A stretch of 64,000 bases of DNA from the NCBI GenBank assembly GCA_029378245.1, contig JARKIF010000018.1, positions 310,001-374,000 of the forward strand. The letters are read 5' to 3'. Below are positions 43,744 through 55,421 of the stretch, in pieces. Position numbers and translations under genes: made by a program. The notes under the pieces are model-generated. The model made no database searches and was not told where the DNA came from. It was given only the letters and a program-made list of their open reading frames with translations. The first letter of the stretch is position 1. The number at the start of each line of letters is the position of its first letter. The stretch is from Roridomyces roridus (taxonomy: Eukaryota; Basidiomycota; Agaricomycetes; Agaricales; Mycenaceae).

Positions 43744-45089
43744 ATGCTTGTCTCCTTCGTCCACCTCTTGCTCCTCTTCAGCTGGTCTTGGAGGACTCTC
43801 GCCTCTCATGAACAGCTCGTTGGCGACTTTTTCAGTAAATCCACCTCCAATCACACCAACAACTGGGCCGTCCTCGTCTGTTCGTCACGCTATTGGTTCA
43901 ACTACAGGGTCCGTTGTACGCGCTGATGTGCTGCTGCGCTGACTCTGGTGCAGCATATGGCGAATGCACTTGGAATGTTCGTGGTACGATTCTTTCTTGG
44001 AATCCCTATTTGAGGGTGCAGGTACCGCACCGTGAAGCGCCTTGGCATCCCCGACTCGAATATTATTCTCATGCTTGCCGATGACGCTGCGTGCAATTCG
44101 CGCAACAAATTTCCCGGGAGCGTGTATGCCAATCCTGGGCGTGGTCTAGATCTGTACGGGGACAATATCGAGGTTGACTACCGCGGTTATGAGGTCACTG
44201 TCGAGAATTTCATCCGCGTCCTGACTGGTAGCTTCTTTTCTGCTGCATTGACCCGGATTCTCAGAATCTTCAGGCAGGATGGAGCCCTCCGTTCCTCGGT
44301 CCAAGCGCCTGCTGACCGACGCCAACTCGAATGTGTTTGTATACATGACCGGGCATGGCGGAAACGAGTTCCTCAAGTTCCAGGATAATGAAGAGATAAG
44401 CGCGTTCGACATTGCAGATGCTTTTGAGCAGATGTGGCAGAAGAAACGGTACAATGAAATCTTTTTCATGATCGACACTTGCCAGGCGAATACCATGTAC
44501 ACAAAATTCTATTCCCCCAACATCCTTGCCACTGGCTCTGCCAAACTCGACCAAAACTCCTACTCGGTAATGCGACTACTTCCAACCAGCACACACTGAC
44601 AGTCGCATAGTATGAGAATGACAACGACCTGGGCGTCCACATCATTGACCGTTATACGCACTATGTGCTCGAGTACATGGAGCGCATTAACAAAACGTCG
44701 CACCAGACCATGCGCGATTTAGTACGGTCTCTGTTTCGTCTTTGATTCCAAACTGAGAATCCTCGTAGTTCGACTCTTACGACCCAGTCAAGATCTCATC
44801 TGACCCCGGAGTGCGTGCGGATCTCTTCCGGCGCCCGCTGGACGAGGTGCTCATCACCGACTTTTTCGGTGGCGTCGCGCAAGTCGAAGTGCAAGAGTCT
44901 ACGACCCCCTTTTCAGGCGCTGACGGCCCGGAGAGCGTTCCTGCAGCCGACACGCGACCCCGTGTGGCTGCTACTGCGTTTACCACAGAAACTGGGGTTC
45001 AAGATGAGAGTTGGCGGACGATGCGTACGTGGGGTGGCGTCGTGCTACTCGGGGCTCTTGTTGGTTGGGTAGGTAGTAGAACGGTGTAA
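43744..45089 (+). CDS. GPI8: GPI-anchor transamidase catalytic subunit (C13 cysteine peptidase), parental copy
   Basis: It cleaves C-terminal GPI signals and attaches the GPI anchor in the ER lumen. Exons 43744-43908, 43954-43976 (23 bases), 44022-44227, 44274-44566, 44611-44721 and 44769-45089 give 372 aa. The signal peptide is [42 protein letters not shown]-region residues ([19 protein letters not shown]) and [19 protein letters not shown] follow. The catalytic His159 is in MTGHGG and Cys201 in MIDTCQAN, and a C-terminal membrane span is [15 protein letters not shown]. The splice AT|GTTCGT...CAG|G gives [12 protein letters not shown]. The length and active-site spacing match yeast Gpi8. Confidence 0.95.
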
Positions 45090-45348
45090 ATCTATGGACA
45101 TTCGCATCATCTTTCAGCCGTCGGAAAGAAGAAACATTCGCGTGACGATTCTCCACGTGTGGGGTGACTGAGCGCGCAGTTTCTGGAGAGTGAAAGGCGG
45201 GGAGAGTCGAGATTCGCTGGGTTCGGGCGGTTGACAAACCAAGAAAGTGGCTGCAGGTTCGAGTCGAATGTTGTATTAGCGAGGGAAAGAGCGGTGCCTT
45301 GTATTTGCACTCGTTATTTTCCAAAGGTTATTCTCCCTCTTGGCCGAT

Positions 45349-48300
45349 ATGTCCTACAAAACTGCGATTGGATCTGCAACGGCCCCCACTGCGCCAGACA
45401 ACTCAAAGTATCGCGCCCAAGCACGCCAGCTCCAAGAACTATTCCCCTCTTGGTCAAACGACGGTCTGCTTTTCTTTATTTCAAAAAATAACGACGCGCC
45501 TCATTGTTCGCACTAGACCTTCAGTCGCTCCTCGGAGAGGTCGGCGGCGACGTCGAGGTTGCTGCTACGCGAATCAGCGATGGTGAGTACGCCCTATTCC
45601 TCTTGAATTCTGGCTAGATATATCCCTTGCAGGCCGTGCAGAGCAGTGGGGCGCGGTGATGCGGAAAAAGGACAAGAAGGCACAGACGCCAACGCACGTA
45701 TCCAAGGACTCCTTCTCTGCAGCCCGGGGCGACTTTAGGGGCGGCAGAGGAGGATCACGCGGTGGTCGTGGCGGTTCCACGCGCGGCGGTGCTGCACCTC
45801 GCAGCCGTGGTGGCGCCGTCAGAGGTGCTGCCCCGACTAATGGTCATGCTATCATCGCTACTCCTCAGCCCGCCCCCGACTCGAATGCGTGGGCCGTCGA
45901 TGCACCCGAGCCCACCACCTCCAACTGGTCCGAGCAAGTCGACACACCCACTGCTGCCGCCACGCCTGTTTCCTGGGCTGGAACCAGCACCTCCTCCGCC
46001 TGGGGCACCGATACTACTACTACTGACGTCGTTAACGGCTCCGCTCCCTCGTCGCACGCCGCAGCTCCAAAGGTCTCAAAGACACCCGCTACATCTAAAA
46101 TGTCTTGGGCTCAAATTGCCAGGTGCGTCAATATTACATTCAGGAAACGCAAATTAACTGGTTTTAGGCCTCAAGAGAAGCCTACTCCACCCCCTCCCGC
46201 CCTCGCCCCCATTGCACTGCCGCCACCTCCCGTTATTCCCCCTCCCGCTCCCGAACCCGAAATACTCCAAGGTGGATGGGAGGAACCGACCACTGTTCAG
46301 GCCCCTTCCTGGGAGGAAGACCCTCCAGTCGTCAAACCCTCCACATCTGCTGCAGACGTTTGGGCTTCAGCCGTGAGCGAACCCGTTCAAGAGCCCGCAC
46401 CAGAACCGGAGCCAGAGGTTCAGGAACCGCCTGCGCCCGAGCCGGTGGAAGAGATTTCGCCCGTGTCTGAACCCGAGCCTGCCCCGCCAGCCGCATTGCC
46501 CTCTCCCTCCATAAAACCCTCTGCCTCCGTCACGCGCCCAGCCGTGCCATCGCATCGGAGCAGCGCTCGTTACAAAACGATTGACCAGCCTGTTGTCATG
46601 CCCAGTTCCTTTAGCTCCGGTCTTGAAAAGGTCGGCATGCAATTCGGAAGCCTTGGTCTTGGTGGCGATGATAGCAGCGCGTACGTTGTATCCTTTTTTG
46701 ATTTGTCTAGACTAATCGTTCCAGCAGGCCCGAATCAGAACCCATCGCCCCCGAACAACCCCAATCCCCGCCTGAATCCTCAGCACAGGTACACCACGAA
46801 CCTCCTCCACCTCCCTCTGTTCCTCCGACGTCTGCATCCCTCGGCTCGGGGCTGTTCCAACAAGGACTTGCTCAGCAGACGGCGCCACAAGGACCCACTT
46901 CACACACGCTGCCGACTTCTGTCTCGCAACCTGTCGTGTCGCAAACGCCCAAGGTCGTCCCATTGGCGGAAGCGCTTTCGCAGCAGGCACAGCCTTCGCC
47001 GTCGATGCAAAGCGAGTTGAGCCAACTGACGCCGCAACAACAAGCGTATATGCAGCAACAGCAGCAGCAACAACAACAACAAATGGGCGGCAACTTTATC
47101 CCTCCACACTTGCAGCAACAGTTGCAGCAACAGCAACAGCAGCAGCAGCAGCAACACCAACAGCATCAGCATCAGCCGCAACCGCAACAAACACATTCCC
47201 AGCACCAGTACGCAACCCATGGTCTGCCAACGCACATCGATCCCCAGCCAAGTGGAAACAGTTACTACTCCCGGAACGAGCAACCAGCAGCCGCCTCCTC
47301 CCCGTATTTCCACACCCCGACGCCTCCCGCTGGACAAGCCCACGCTCAAGAGACACCGTATGGTGCCTTCGGAGCGCTCCAAGGCGGCGGACAACATCAG
47401 CAAGGCGCCCACCTCGGTGGCTTTGGGCAGGGAGACTATGGCCACAGTCATGCGGACAGCCAGCGCGGATTCTACGAATCCTACCAGCAGAGTGCGTTTG
47501 GTGGGCGTGGTGTGTTGGGACACGATGATGTCAAAGGATTGCCTGGTGCTCCGGCGCCGCCGAATGCTGGCCCCGGTGTCCAGGGTGCTCAACAGCAGCA
47601 GGGCGGTGGACCAGGGCAGGCTCCTGGACAGCCTCAGCAAGGACCTGCTGCAGGTCCTCAAGGCGGGCAATACCCGCCCCCTGTACCGTACAACTACTAC
47701 CCGGCGTACCAACCTCAAGCTTACTACGGTGCTCCGTACAACCAGGGCTATGGCGTTGCGCCGCCTTACGTCAAGTATCCTGCCATGTTTGCTGGGCCGC
47801 CTGGAGGACAGCCTGCCGCGGGAGGCCCTGCAGCGGGAGGGTTGGGCGGGCTGAAGGGCCAGCAGGGTCAGGGTCAGGTTGGCGCTCAGGGCGGCGCGTA
47901 CGGACCGGGTGGAGCCCTTTACCAGGGATATGACGAGTATGCAGGGCAGCAAGGGGGTCATGGAGGACACGGGCAAGGCGGGCATGCGCTTGGTTTGGGT
48001 GGTCAGAGCGGAAACGAGTACGGAAAGCCGCTCTACGGTGGTGGAGCTCAAGCATTCATCGGTCTCGGCGGGCAGGGTGCAGGAGGACCACAGCCTGCAG
48101 GCGCGCGCGGTGCGTCTCCCGAGACAGCGTACAAGCCCTATTCAAAGGACGTCGGTGTCGCGGCTCGTGGGGGCGGTGGGCAAGGCCAAGGCCAGCAGCA
48201 AGGCCAGCAAGGGCAAGGCCAGCAAGGACAGGGACCGCAAGGACAAGGGTTCTACGGCGGGAACCGGTTCGGTGGCGTCGGAGGTTCGGGTGGTGTCGGC

Positions 48301-48435
48301 GCGGGCGGTAACGGGCCTCAGCAAGGAGGTCATCACCAACAGGGCGTTCCCCAGGGACATCTCGGCTATTCGCAAGCGCAAAACGACTACGGTTACCCAT
48401 ACCAGCAGGGAGGACGGCAGCAGTACTGGCAGTAG
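45349..48435 (+). CDS. DEF1: RNA polymerase II degradation factor DEF1-like (CUE domain, polyQ)
   Basis: DEF1 helps ubiquitylate and remove stalled RNA polymerase II. The start MSYKTAIGSATAPTAPDN is followed by a CUE domain, RAQARQLQELFPSWSNDD then LLGEVGGDVEVAATRISDG across two introns. RGG repeats (FRGGRGGSRGGRGGSTRGG), a Trp-motif (TSKMSWAQIARPQEKP) and a Pro/Glu-rich stretch come next. The SGLEKVGMQFGSLGL block is typical of the family. The second half is very rich in Gln, Gly, Tyr and Pro, with CAG/CAA runs at 47052-47160, and ends YQQGGRQQYWQ. In yeast the Q-rich half keeps the protein cytosolic until it is clipped by the proteasome. Confidence 0.9.
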
Positions 48436-48546
48436 TTGGATGGAAGTTTTCTTGTCTCATTTGCTTTTTCTCTCTCTCGTTTGTCTCTTTCCCAAAACTC
48501 TATTTTAGCACATCTCTCCATCTGCTCAATGTAACAGCAATACATT

Positions 48547-49219
48547 CTACGATGCAATCGCTAGTATTTCCCAACTTTCTCCACACCATTCGATCGTCGT
48601 CCCTGCTTCCCATCCCAAGCAACTGTCGGGCAAGAACGTTTCTGGCGACGCTTTCGTGCTGTACTTGAGAACCCACGGTTGTTCTGGGCCGCTTCGTTCA
48701 GCCTGCCAGGCCCAAAACTCACCGTCAGTCCTTCCAAGAGCGAGCTGCCAGTTTCCTACGCGCGCGCGCCAGACGGACGCACTTGTATTGCGCAGAAAGA
48801 GGGCGGAATTGGACTCGAGGTCTCGCCAGACTTCTTCGTACTTGGTGAGTGTACCCGTCGTGGGGTTGATCATCTCGCCCGCCTCGAGTGTTCTGCCGTC
48901 TGCAAGTTGGGTGTTGGTTCCAATATCGACCACGGCAAGAGCATTTTGCGTGCGCGAGTCGATATAATGCGTGAATTTCGTGTGATTGGGGTCCGCTTCA
49001 CAGTTTATGTGGGATGAAATTGAAGAGAGTCCGAGAAGACATACGCGAGGAGCGATATCCAGCAAACGCCCAGTCAAGTTGCCCAGTTTCTTTTTCAAAG
49101 CGAACGTCGAGGAAGACGCCGCTGTCGGTGGCGGTGAGAACGACGGTATGAGTGGGCTCGGAAGCGTCGTCGGGCAGCCATCGAATCGAGTCGCGGAAAG
49201 AGATGAAAGCGGGTAACAT
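48547..49219 (-). CDS. HRI1: HRI1 family protein
   Basis: It is a small double-barrel protein reported in yeast to contact the Sec pathway and Hrr25; its role is unsettled. Exons 49045-49219 and 48547-48995 with a 49-base intron give 207 aa. It starts MLPAFISFRDSIRWLPD. VVLTATDSGVFLDVRFE and LDWAFAGYRSS form the first barrel. HTKFTHYIDSRTQ, ADGRTLEAGEMINPTTG and YEEVWRDLE, then WRARVGNWQLALGRTDGEFW and IEWCGESWEILAIAS follow. The order fits Hri1. It is divergent from APC1 with 39 bases between the start codons. Confidence 0.85.
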
Positions 49220-49258
49220 GATCGGTGTTTGACAAGACCAAAGTCTGCAGTCGCGTCC

Positions 49259-52200
49259 ATGCAGCGATGTGAAATAACCGTGACTCTTCACGACCAAGCC
49301 GTCCCTTCAGGCTCTGCTTTCCTCTTACCCGACGCTTCAGATGCCCAGGACCGTCCGCGCTCAGCCCTCCTCGATTCGATTCGCGTGGCTCTTCGCGGTT
49401 CAGACCCCGAGCCAGCAGAGGCGAGGCACTCGTCTTTTGTGACCTCCTCGTCGCTACCCCCAAAGCTGGAACCATGGGAGGAAGAAGAAGTAACATGGAA
49501 CTCGTCTATGGTCGTCTGGAGCTCGGGGGGCGTGATGCGGAAGAAGTGGACGTTCACGCAGGAGGGTGAACAAGTCCAATCTGCCACGATTGGTTGGCTA
49601 GAGCAGAACACCTCCGATTCCAACGTCCCACCGGCAACAACTCCTTCGGCGTCCTCTTCGGACCGTCCCACATTCGGTCCATTTTCGCGCCAGCACCAGA
49701 ACCGCAGGCCTGCACGAAATAAAATCACACGCGTCCCAGCCGTCTTCGTCTTCCTCCGAAGTATTGGCAGGATATTCTTGAAGAATGGCCTCGATTTTAC
49801 CTTTCACGTTCCATTCGTTGTCAGGAAAGCCTGGCCACTTTACCCTCACGGTGTTATGATTCAAAGGAACGTCGGAGCCACTGAGCGAGCAGAGGCAGAG
49901 GCCAGTGGCGAGGCTCTTCTCCCAACGCTCTTTTCCGTCACGAGTCCGTTCTCGGAGGCGAACGCAGTCGGCTTGACCGCAGGCATTCTCGGAGGCTTCA
50001 ACACCGCTCCCTCGCTCAAGGACGAGGAGGAGATCTCCAAGAAGCCACTCAATGCCGTCCCTGCTGCTGAGAGTGTCGTGTGGATCTCTCATCGGTCTCC
50101 GGGTACCACCAGCGATATTGTGGTGACTGTGGACACCAAGAAACGCCAGCTGTCCATCTGGCGGTACGTCTTTATCAAGCCCAAGGACACTCCCACTCCC
50201 CTTGGGCGTACGCGGACACAGAATCTCGCTCGACATCGTCAATCCATGTCAAGTTCCAGCGTTTTTCCTGACCACGAAGGTCTTCTTCCCGGCGATTTAC
50301 CTCCGCTATCCGCCCTTCCTGGCATGGCGCCTGCCCTTACCACCACAACCACCATGGCCTCCATTGGCTCGGGAACAACTTCGCAGTGGGCTGCTCCGAG
50401 TCGACCCCGCCGCAACTCCCTCACTCGGAATGACTTGAGCATCACGTTGAATCGGATGGCTCTCGGAGGCAAACCAGATGCAGATGGCTCTTTGCTACCG
50501 ATCGAGCATGGCAGAGTGAAAACATCGTATTGGATGGAAAAGGTGCTCTCGTATAAACTATCCCAGGAGCAGTAAGTCTTCGTCTCGTGTGTTTCAAGTA
50601 TCGCTAACGACCGTGTTCACAGAGCGGACGATTGGCGAAACATCACGTGCTGTTTATTCGACGGGCGATGGGCTACAAGCTCAGACCGTAGCTTGCTGTC
50701 CGTTCACTTACCCTCTACCAAGTCTTTGCTCTTGTTCTCCGTCTATGAAGGGCCCGATAATGCCCTCAGAGTCAAATATGTCTCGCAGTCTCCCGCCCTG
50801 GGGGCGGTATCGCGCCGCATAACGAGATGGAACCTCTGGGACCTGCTCGTTCTAACTCCTGACCACAAGCTGAAGATCCTCACTCACGGCACGCACGAGA
50901 TACCGCTTGCATTGCGCGTTATTGACTCACAGCGAGCTACTGTGGATATGGATGTCGATGTCGCCGGTGGTCCAGGTAGACTGGTTGGCCTGAGGAGCGA
51001 TTCATTCCACTCGGTTACCATGCTTTTCGAGGACAATCGTGGCCGCCGCCGTCAACAAGCCGTTTGCCTTGACTTGACACCTTCCGACTACTTGACCGGT
51101 CAAACTCTACGCATCCTAGCCTTGGTGTTGCCCGAGGATGTATTCTTCGAGATTCATCGAAGCTTTTTGGAGGAGTGGTCAACTAGTCGTTTCCGCACAT
51201 CGGATGGTCTGGAATTCGGCTGCCTGACGGCGGCTCTTGGCCGAACGTTTGGACTGCAGACCATCGTGAACTCGCCATCCGACTCCAACTTTTGGTCGTC
51301 ACTGGCGCGATCTACCTCTCACGACCGTTTTCGTGAAGATCCAGCCCTGCGCGGGTTACAGGGTCCACCGTCCGTCGTCCGGACTACTCTGGCCCATCCT
51401 GCTCGATCTCCAGAACACCACACCCTACTTGCGCCGACTCTCTACGCTCTCCATACACTCGCTGAGGATTTACGGCTCCGTGTTGATCGTTATAAACCCC
51501 TCACGAAGCTAGTGCCTCTCATATGTACCATCGCGCTGGAAGTTAGACCAGAGTGGGCAGACTTTTGGAAACGTCTTTGTCCCGACGCGATGGCGGGATG
51601 GCCTCATCCCATGACGGCAGGTTTGTCCTCAAATAGTGCTGTACCGCTCATTTTTGATTTATGAGCCCTAGACCATCAGGTTGACGATCGACTTCCGGTT
51701 TGGCCCCAAGACGTTCACACAATCTTGTACGGGCGAATCAGCAATCCAGAGTGGCAGGCTCCTTGGCACGAAACCCCGCACATGGCTTCCAAGTTCCATA
51801 TCACGCCTTCCTATGCGTTTGGAAGGATTGATCCCCTCCGCAACCTAGTCAAGCTCAACACCATCTACAAAAGTTTGGCCGACGCCACGGAACCCTCCAG
51901 CCAGAAGCGTGCGGAGAATGCTGTTTCTCGGATGGTCGAGCTTCATATTGGACCTCACTTTCTCAATCGTCTGCCTCTCGGCGTGTTGTCGCCTATTCGA
52001 GAAGCTACGAGGACATGTCAACTTGCTCCTCCAAGCGACTGGCCATTGGACGCTTATCGTGCTGTGGGACGCAACGACGTCGCTACTTCTGCGAGCCAAA
52101 CACCGGATATGCTCTTTGGCGATGGGTACAAGCCAGTCAAGGACTTTATTGTGATTTCTTTTCGTTCCAGTGTTGCCTCGTCTGACGTTATTGATTTCAG

Positions 52201-55200
52201 GACCCATCTGCACCCCGGCAGACGATTGAGAATATTGTCGGGGAAACCAAGATTGCGGTGGTTGGAGACATCCAAGCAGTCTCCGGGGTTGAGCTTGAAC
52301 TGGACGAGTTTACGGATATTCGTTTTGGGCAAGATCGGAGATTAGAGGAAGTTGCACGTATGCTATGCTCCTCCAATGTTGCCCCGATACGAGTTATGGA
52401 ACGTCCTGAGCTCAAGTCAGTTTTACTCTTCTTTTTCATGCTGCTGTTCTGACATACGAAATTAGCGAACACGACCAAGCCAAAGAGCATCAGCACCAGG
52501 TGTTGCGGATAGCGGAGCGCACTCTGGCTCTACCCTACGGTCGTGCCATGTTCACATTTGGCTCTCTTTCCACGATCACACGCGAGGCTTACCGTATTCC
52601 GAAACTCGAGTTTTCTATTCGGTTGCAGCCCCTCAATCTGACTGTTACCCCGGAGGCCGGAAAGCTGCATTCCGAGTCCGTCTCGTGGGGCGAGTTCCAC
52701 AACGGGGTGGCTGCTGGGCTGCGTGTCTCTCCCTCTGCCGCCGGTGTTGAAAGCTCCTGGATTGCATTCAACAAGCCGTCGGAACTGACGCCCGAGCACG
52801 CTGGATTCCTTTTTGGTCTGGGGCTGACTGGTCATCTGAAAGAGATGCTTACTTGGCATACCTTTGGATATTTGACTCCCAAGCACGATCTTACATCCAT
52901 CGGTGTTCTGCTTGGCCTGTCGGCTGCCAATGTTGGCAGTGGCGATCAGCATGTTACCAAGCTGCTTGCTGTTCACACACCAGCCCTTCTCCCCACCCCC
53001 GACGTCGATCTGAACGTTTCTCTCATGACCCAGGCAGCCGGTCTCTCCGGGGTTGGTCTGCTCTACATGGGCACCAAGAATAGACGAATGGCAGAGGTCT
53101 GCCTCAGTCAGATCAGTCGAGTGGACCTGGCGCAGCCCGATTTGAGCAACGAATACCGGGAGGCATACACATATTCAGCAGCACTTGGATTCGGCATGAT
53201 CATGCTGGGCAAGGGAAGTATGATCCCGGCGGATGTGGCGCTGCTGACGCGTTTGAACGTGTTGATACACGGCGAGGCCAAATCGGTCGGCAGCACCAAG
53301 GGAAATCCGTTCGACCTGAATCTTACTTCCCCCGCTGCAACGCTCGCACTCGGGATGATGTACCTTCGGACTGAAAGACAAGATGTGGCCGACATGCTTA
53401 CTATTCCCGACACCGTTCTTGCCTTGAATCGCATTCAGCCGAGTTTCTTGTTGATGCGTGTTCTAGCGAGAGCGTTGATCATGTGGAATGAGGTGGCACC
53501 GACACCCGAATGGCAGGCGGCTCAGATTCCTGCCGCGATCCGACAGGCCGTTGATGGCCGGTCGAAAAATGGGAAATCGCTCGATGATGCGCTGGAACTG
53601 GCGTATTACCATATTCTAGCCAGCTCTTGTTTCGTCATGGGCTTGAAGTTTGCTGGAACGGCGCGGCAGGAAGCCTACATGATGATAATACGGTATTTCG
53701 ACTTGTTTACGCGCATGGCTTATTCAAATAGTGAGTCGAATCCTACGCCTTTCCTTCCCCTGCTGAAGCAGTTTCAGGTCAAGCATTCGACCACAAAATC
53801 AGAAGATCCGCTGTACGGGACGGTCTGAATCTCATCTCCATCTCTCTCAGTATGGTCATGGCCGGCACCGGGGAAATCTCATGCTTGCGGCGTCTGCGGT
53901 TTGCATATGGAATGTATCACCAGACGATGTACCACCCCGCCTTCAAATACGGTATTCACGTCGCCACTCACATGTCCTTGGGGCTACTGTTCCTTGGTGG
54001 AGGTCGATTCACACTTGGGACCTCGGACGCAGCCATTGCGTGTATGATCACCGCCTTTTTCCCTCGGGCGCATCACCTGTCCTCGGACAACAAAAGTTGT
54101 CTCCAAGCACTGCGCCATCTTTGGGTCTTGGCAATCGAGCCCCGGTGCTTGGTCGCTCGCGATGTGGAAACTAGCGAGGTCGTCTATCTACCGGTAAAGA
54201 TCAGCGTCAAAGACGGCAAGGAAACTGGGATGACTCAGCTGATCTCACCGACTCTCATCCCGGACCTGGACAAACTTGCGGCCATACGCGTTGACACACC
54301 TCGGTATTGGCCATTCCACTTTGACACGGCGAATATTCCGCATCACAGAGAAAGTCTCCTACGCAGCCAGACATTGTATGTCAAGAGGCGCACGGCGTTC
54401 CTGAGCTATACCGAAGATCCGCGCGGCAGTCGCAGCTTGTTTGTTCGCTCGCGATCTTCAACGGGCGAAGCGGCGACTCTGGACTTTCCCCAGCTCACAG
54501 ACACCAAAGTCCATCCTGCGGGCGATCTGTCCGAGTTTATCACATCATTCTCCAACGATATCCTCTTTTTGGCCTTTGCAGACCATTTGGCGCGCGAGGA
54601 AGGACAGACTGATGCCGAGCGACTTTTCCACACATACTGCCATGCAAATCTGTTGGACAGTATACTGCAAGGAAAACCGCAAACTTTACAGTCGCATCTC
54701 ACGCTCTTCCAGTTCCGGATGATGACGCCAAATTCCCGCTATTTCCACATACACTTGCAAGACTTGCGCTTTGCTGCCGATTTTTACAGCAAGATTTATG
54801 AGAGACGGTTTAGCGGCCGGAAGGAGCACAATTACCGCATACCGCTGATCCGAGACAGTACTGTTTCTGGAGCGTTGCATGCCCTCGACAAGCAACTTGA
54901 CCTGCTGCGGAGCAAGCCTGAGGTTCTTGTCGCGCTGGGACAGTATGCGCGTGGAGAACAGGTAATCGTGGATGAGCAGGCGTCGCCCAACATCTCGCGG
55001 ATTCTGGCGTGGTACATGTTGCGAAACAGTTTGCCAGTATCCACGTTGTTGTTGATTCTCAAGGATTTGGCGAGCGATGCATATGCGCAATGCCTGGGGC
55101 GGCCAGCGCCGGACGGGACGGAGGACACAGTTGCACTCGAGCAAGGTATCAAAGAGGTTCTGCATGCAACGGGGTCCAAGGTGACGACTGCTCTTGGCTC

Positions 55201-55249
55201 TGGGTGGTCTGTACGGTCGCTGAACGAGATAATGGAGTGCTGGAAGTAA
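49259..55249 (+). CDS. APC1: Anaphase-promoting complex subunit 1
   Basis: It is the largest scaffold of the APC/C ubiquitin ligase. A long N-terminal WD-like region begins near ATG 49259 (MQRCEITVTLHDQAVPS; the start is the least certain point). EEEEVTWNSSMVVWSSGGVMRKKW and RYVFIKPKDTP follow, then a Ser/Thr-rich phospho-loop (50220-50480). ITRWNLWDLLVLTPDHKLKI, DDRLPVWPQDVHTILYGRI and ISRVDLAQPDLSNEYREAY lead to the PC-repeat domain (LTGHLKEMLTWHTFGYLTP; GLSAANVGSGDQHVTKLL; YTYSAALGFGMIMLGKG; YGIHVATHMSLGLLFLGGG). The C-terminal region (TQLISPTLIPDLDKLAAI) ends EIMECWK at 55249. Only about five or six short introns over 6 kb. Confidence 0.93.
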
Positions 55250-55421
55250 ATGTATTTTAAATCAAAAAGAAAATGTATATTGCCTACCTATTTGGTGGTG
55301 TTTGCGCCTCAAATCTTGCCTCTTGACCTTTAGGCGTTCTGCCCGCCCACCCACCCTTCTAGACCCGTTAAAAACCGGAGATTGTCTCCCCAGGACGTCG
55401 CTTTCCTCGTCCGAGCCCACC

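Noticed and set aside
47041..47190. CAG/CAA tract as a mobile or satellite repeat
   Set aside because: It codes the polyglutamine of DEF1 and is explained by that gene.
46900..48051. 383-codon minus-strand ORF antisense to DEF1
   Set aside because: It is a shadow of the CAG/CAA and Gly/Pro-rich DEF1 coding sequence; composition is Leu/Arg-rich low complexity with no domain.
49288..50242. Minus-strand ORFs antisense to the start of APC1
   Set aside because: APC1 signatures on the plus strand explain the region; the antisense frames have no recognisable features.
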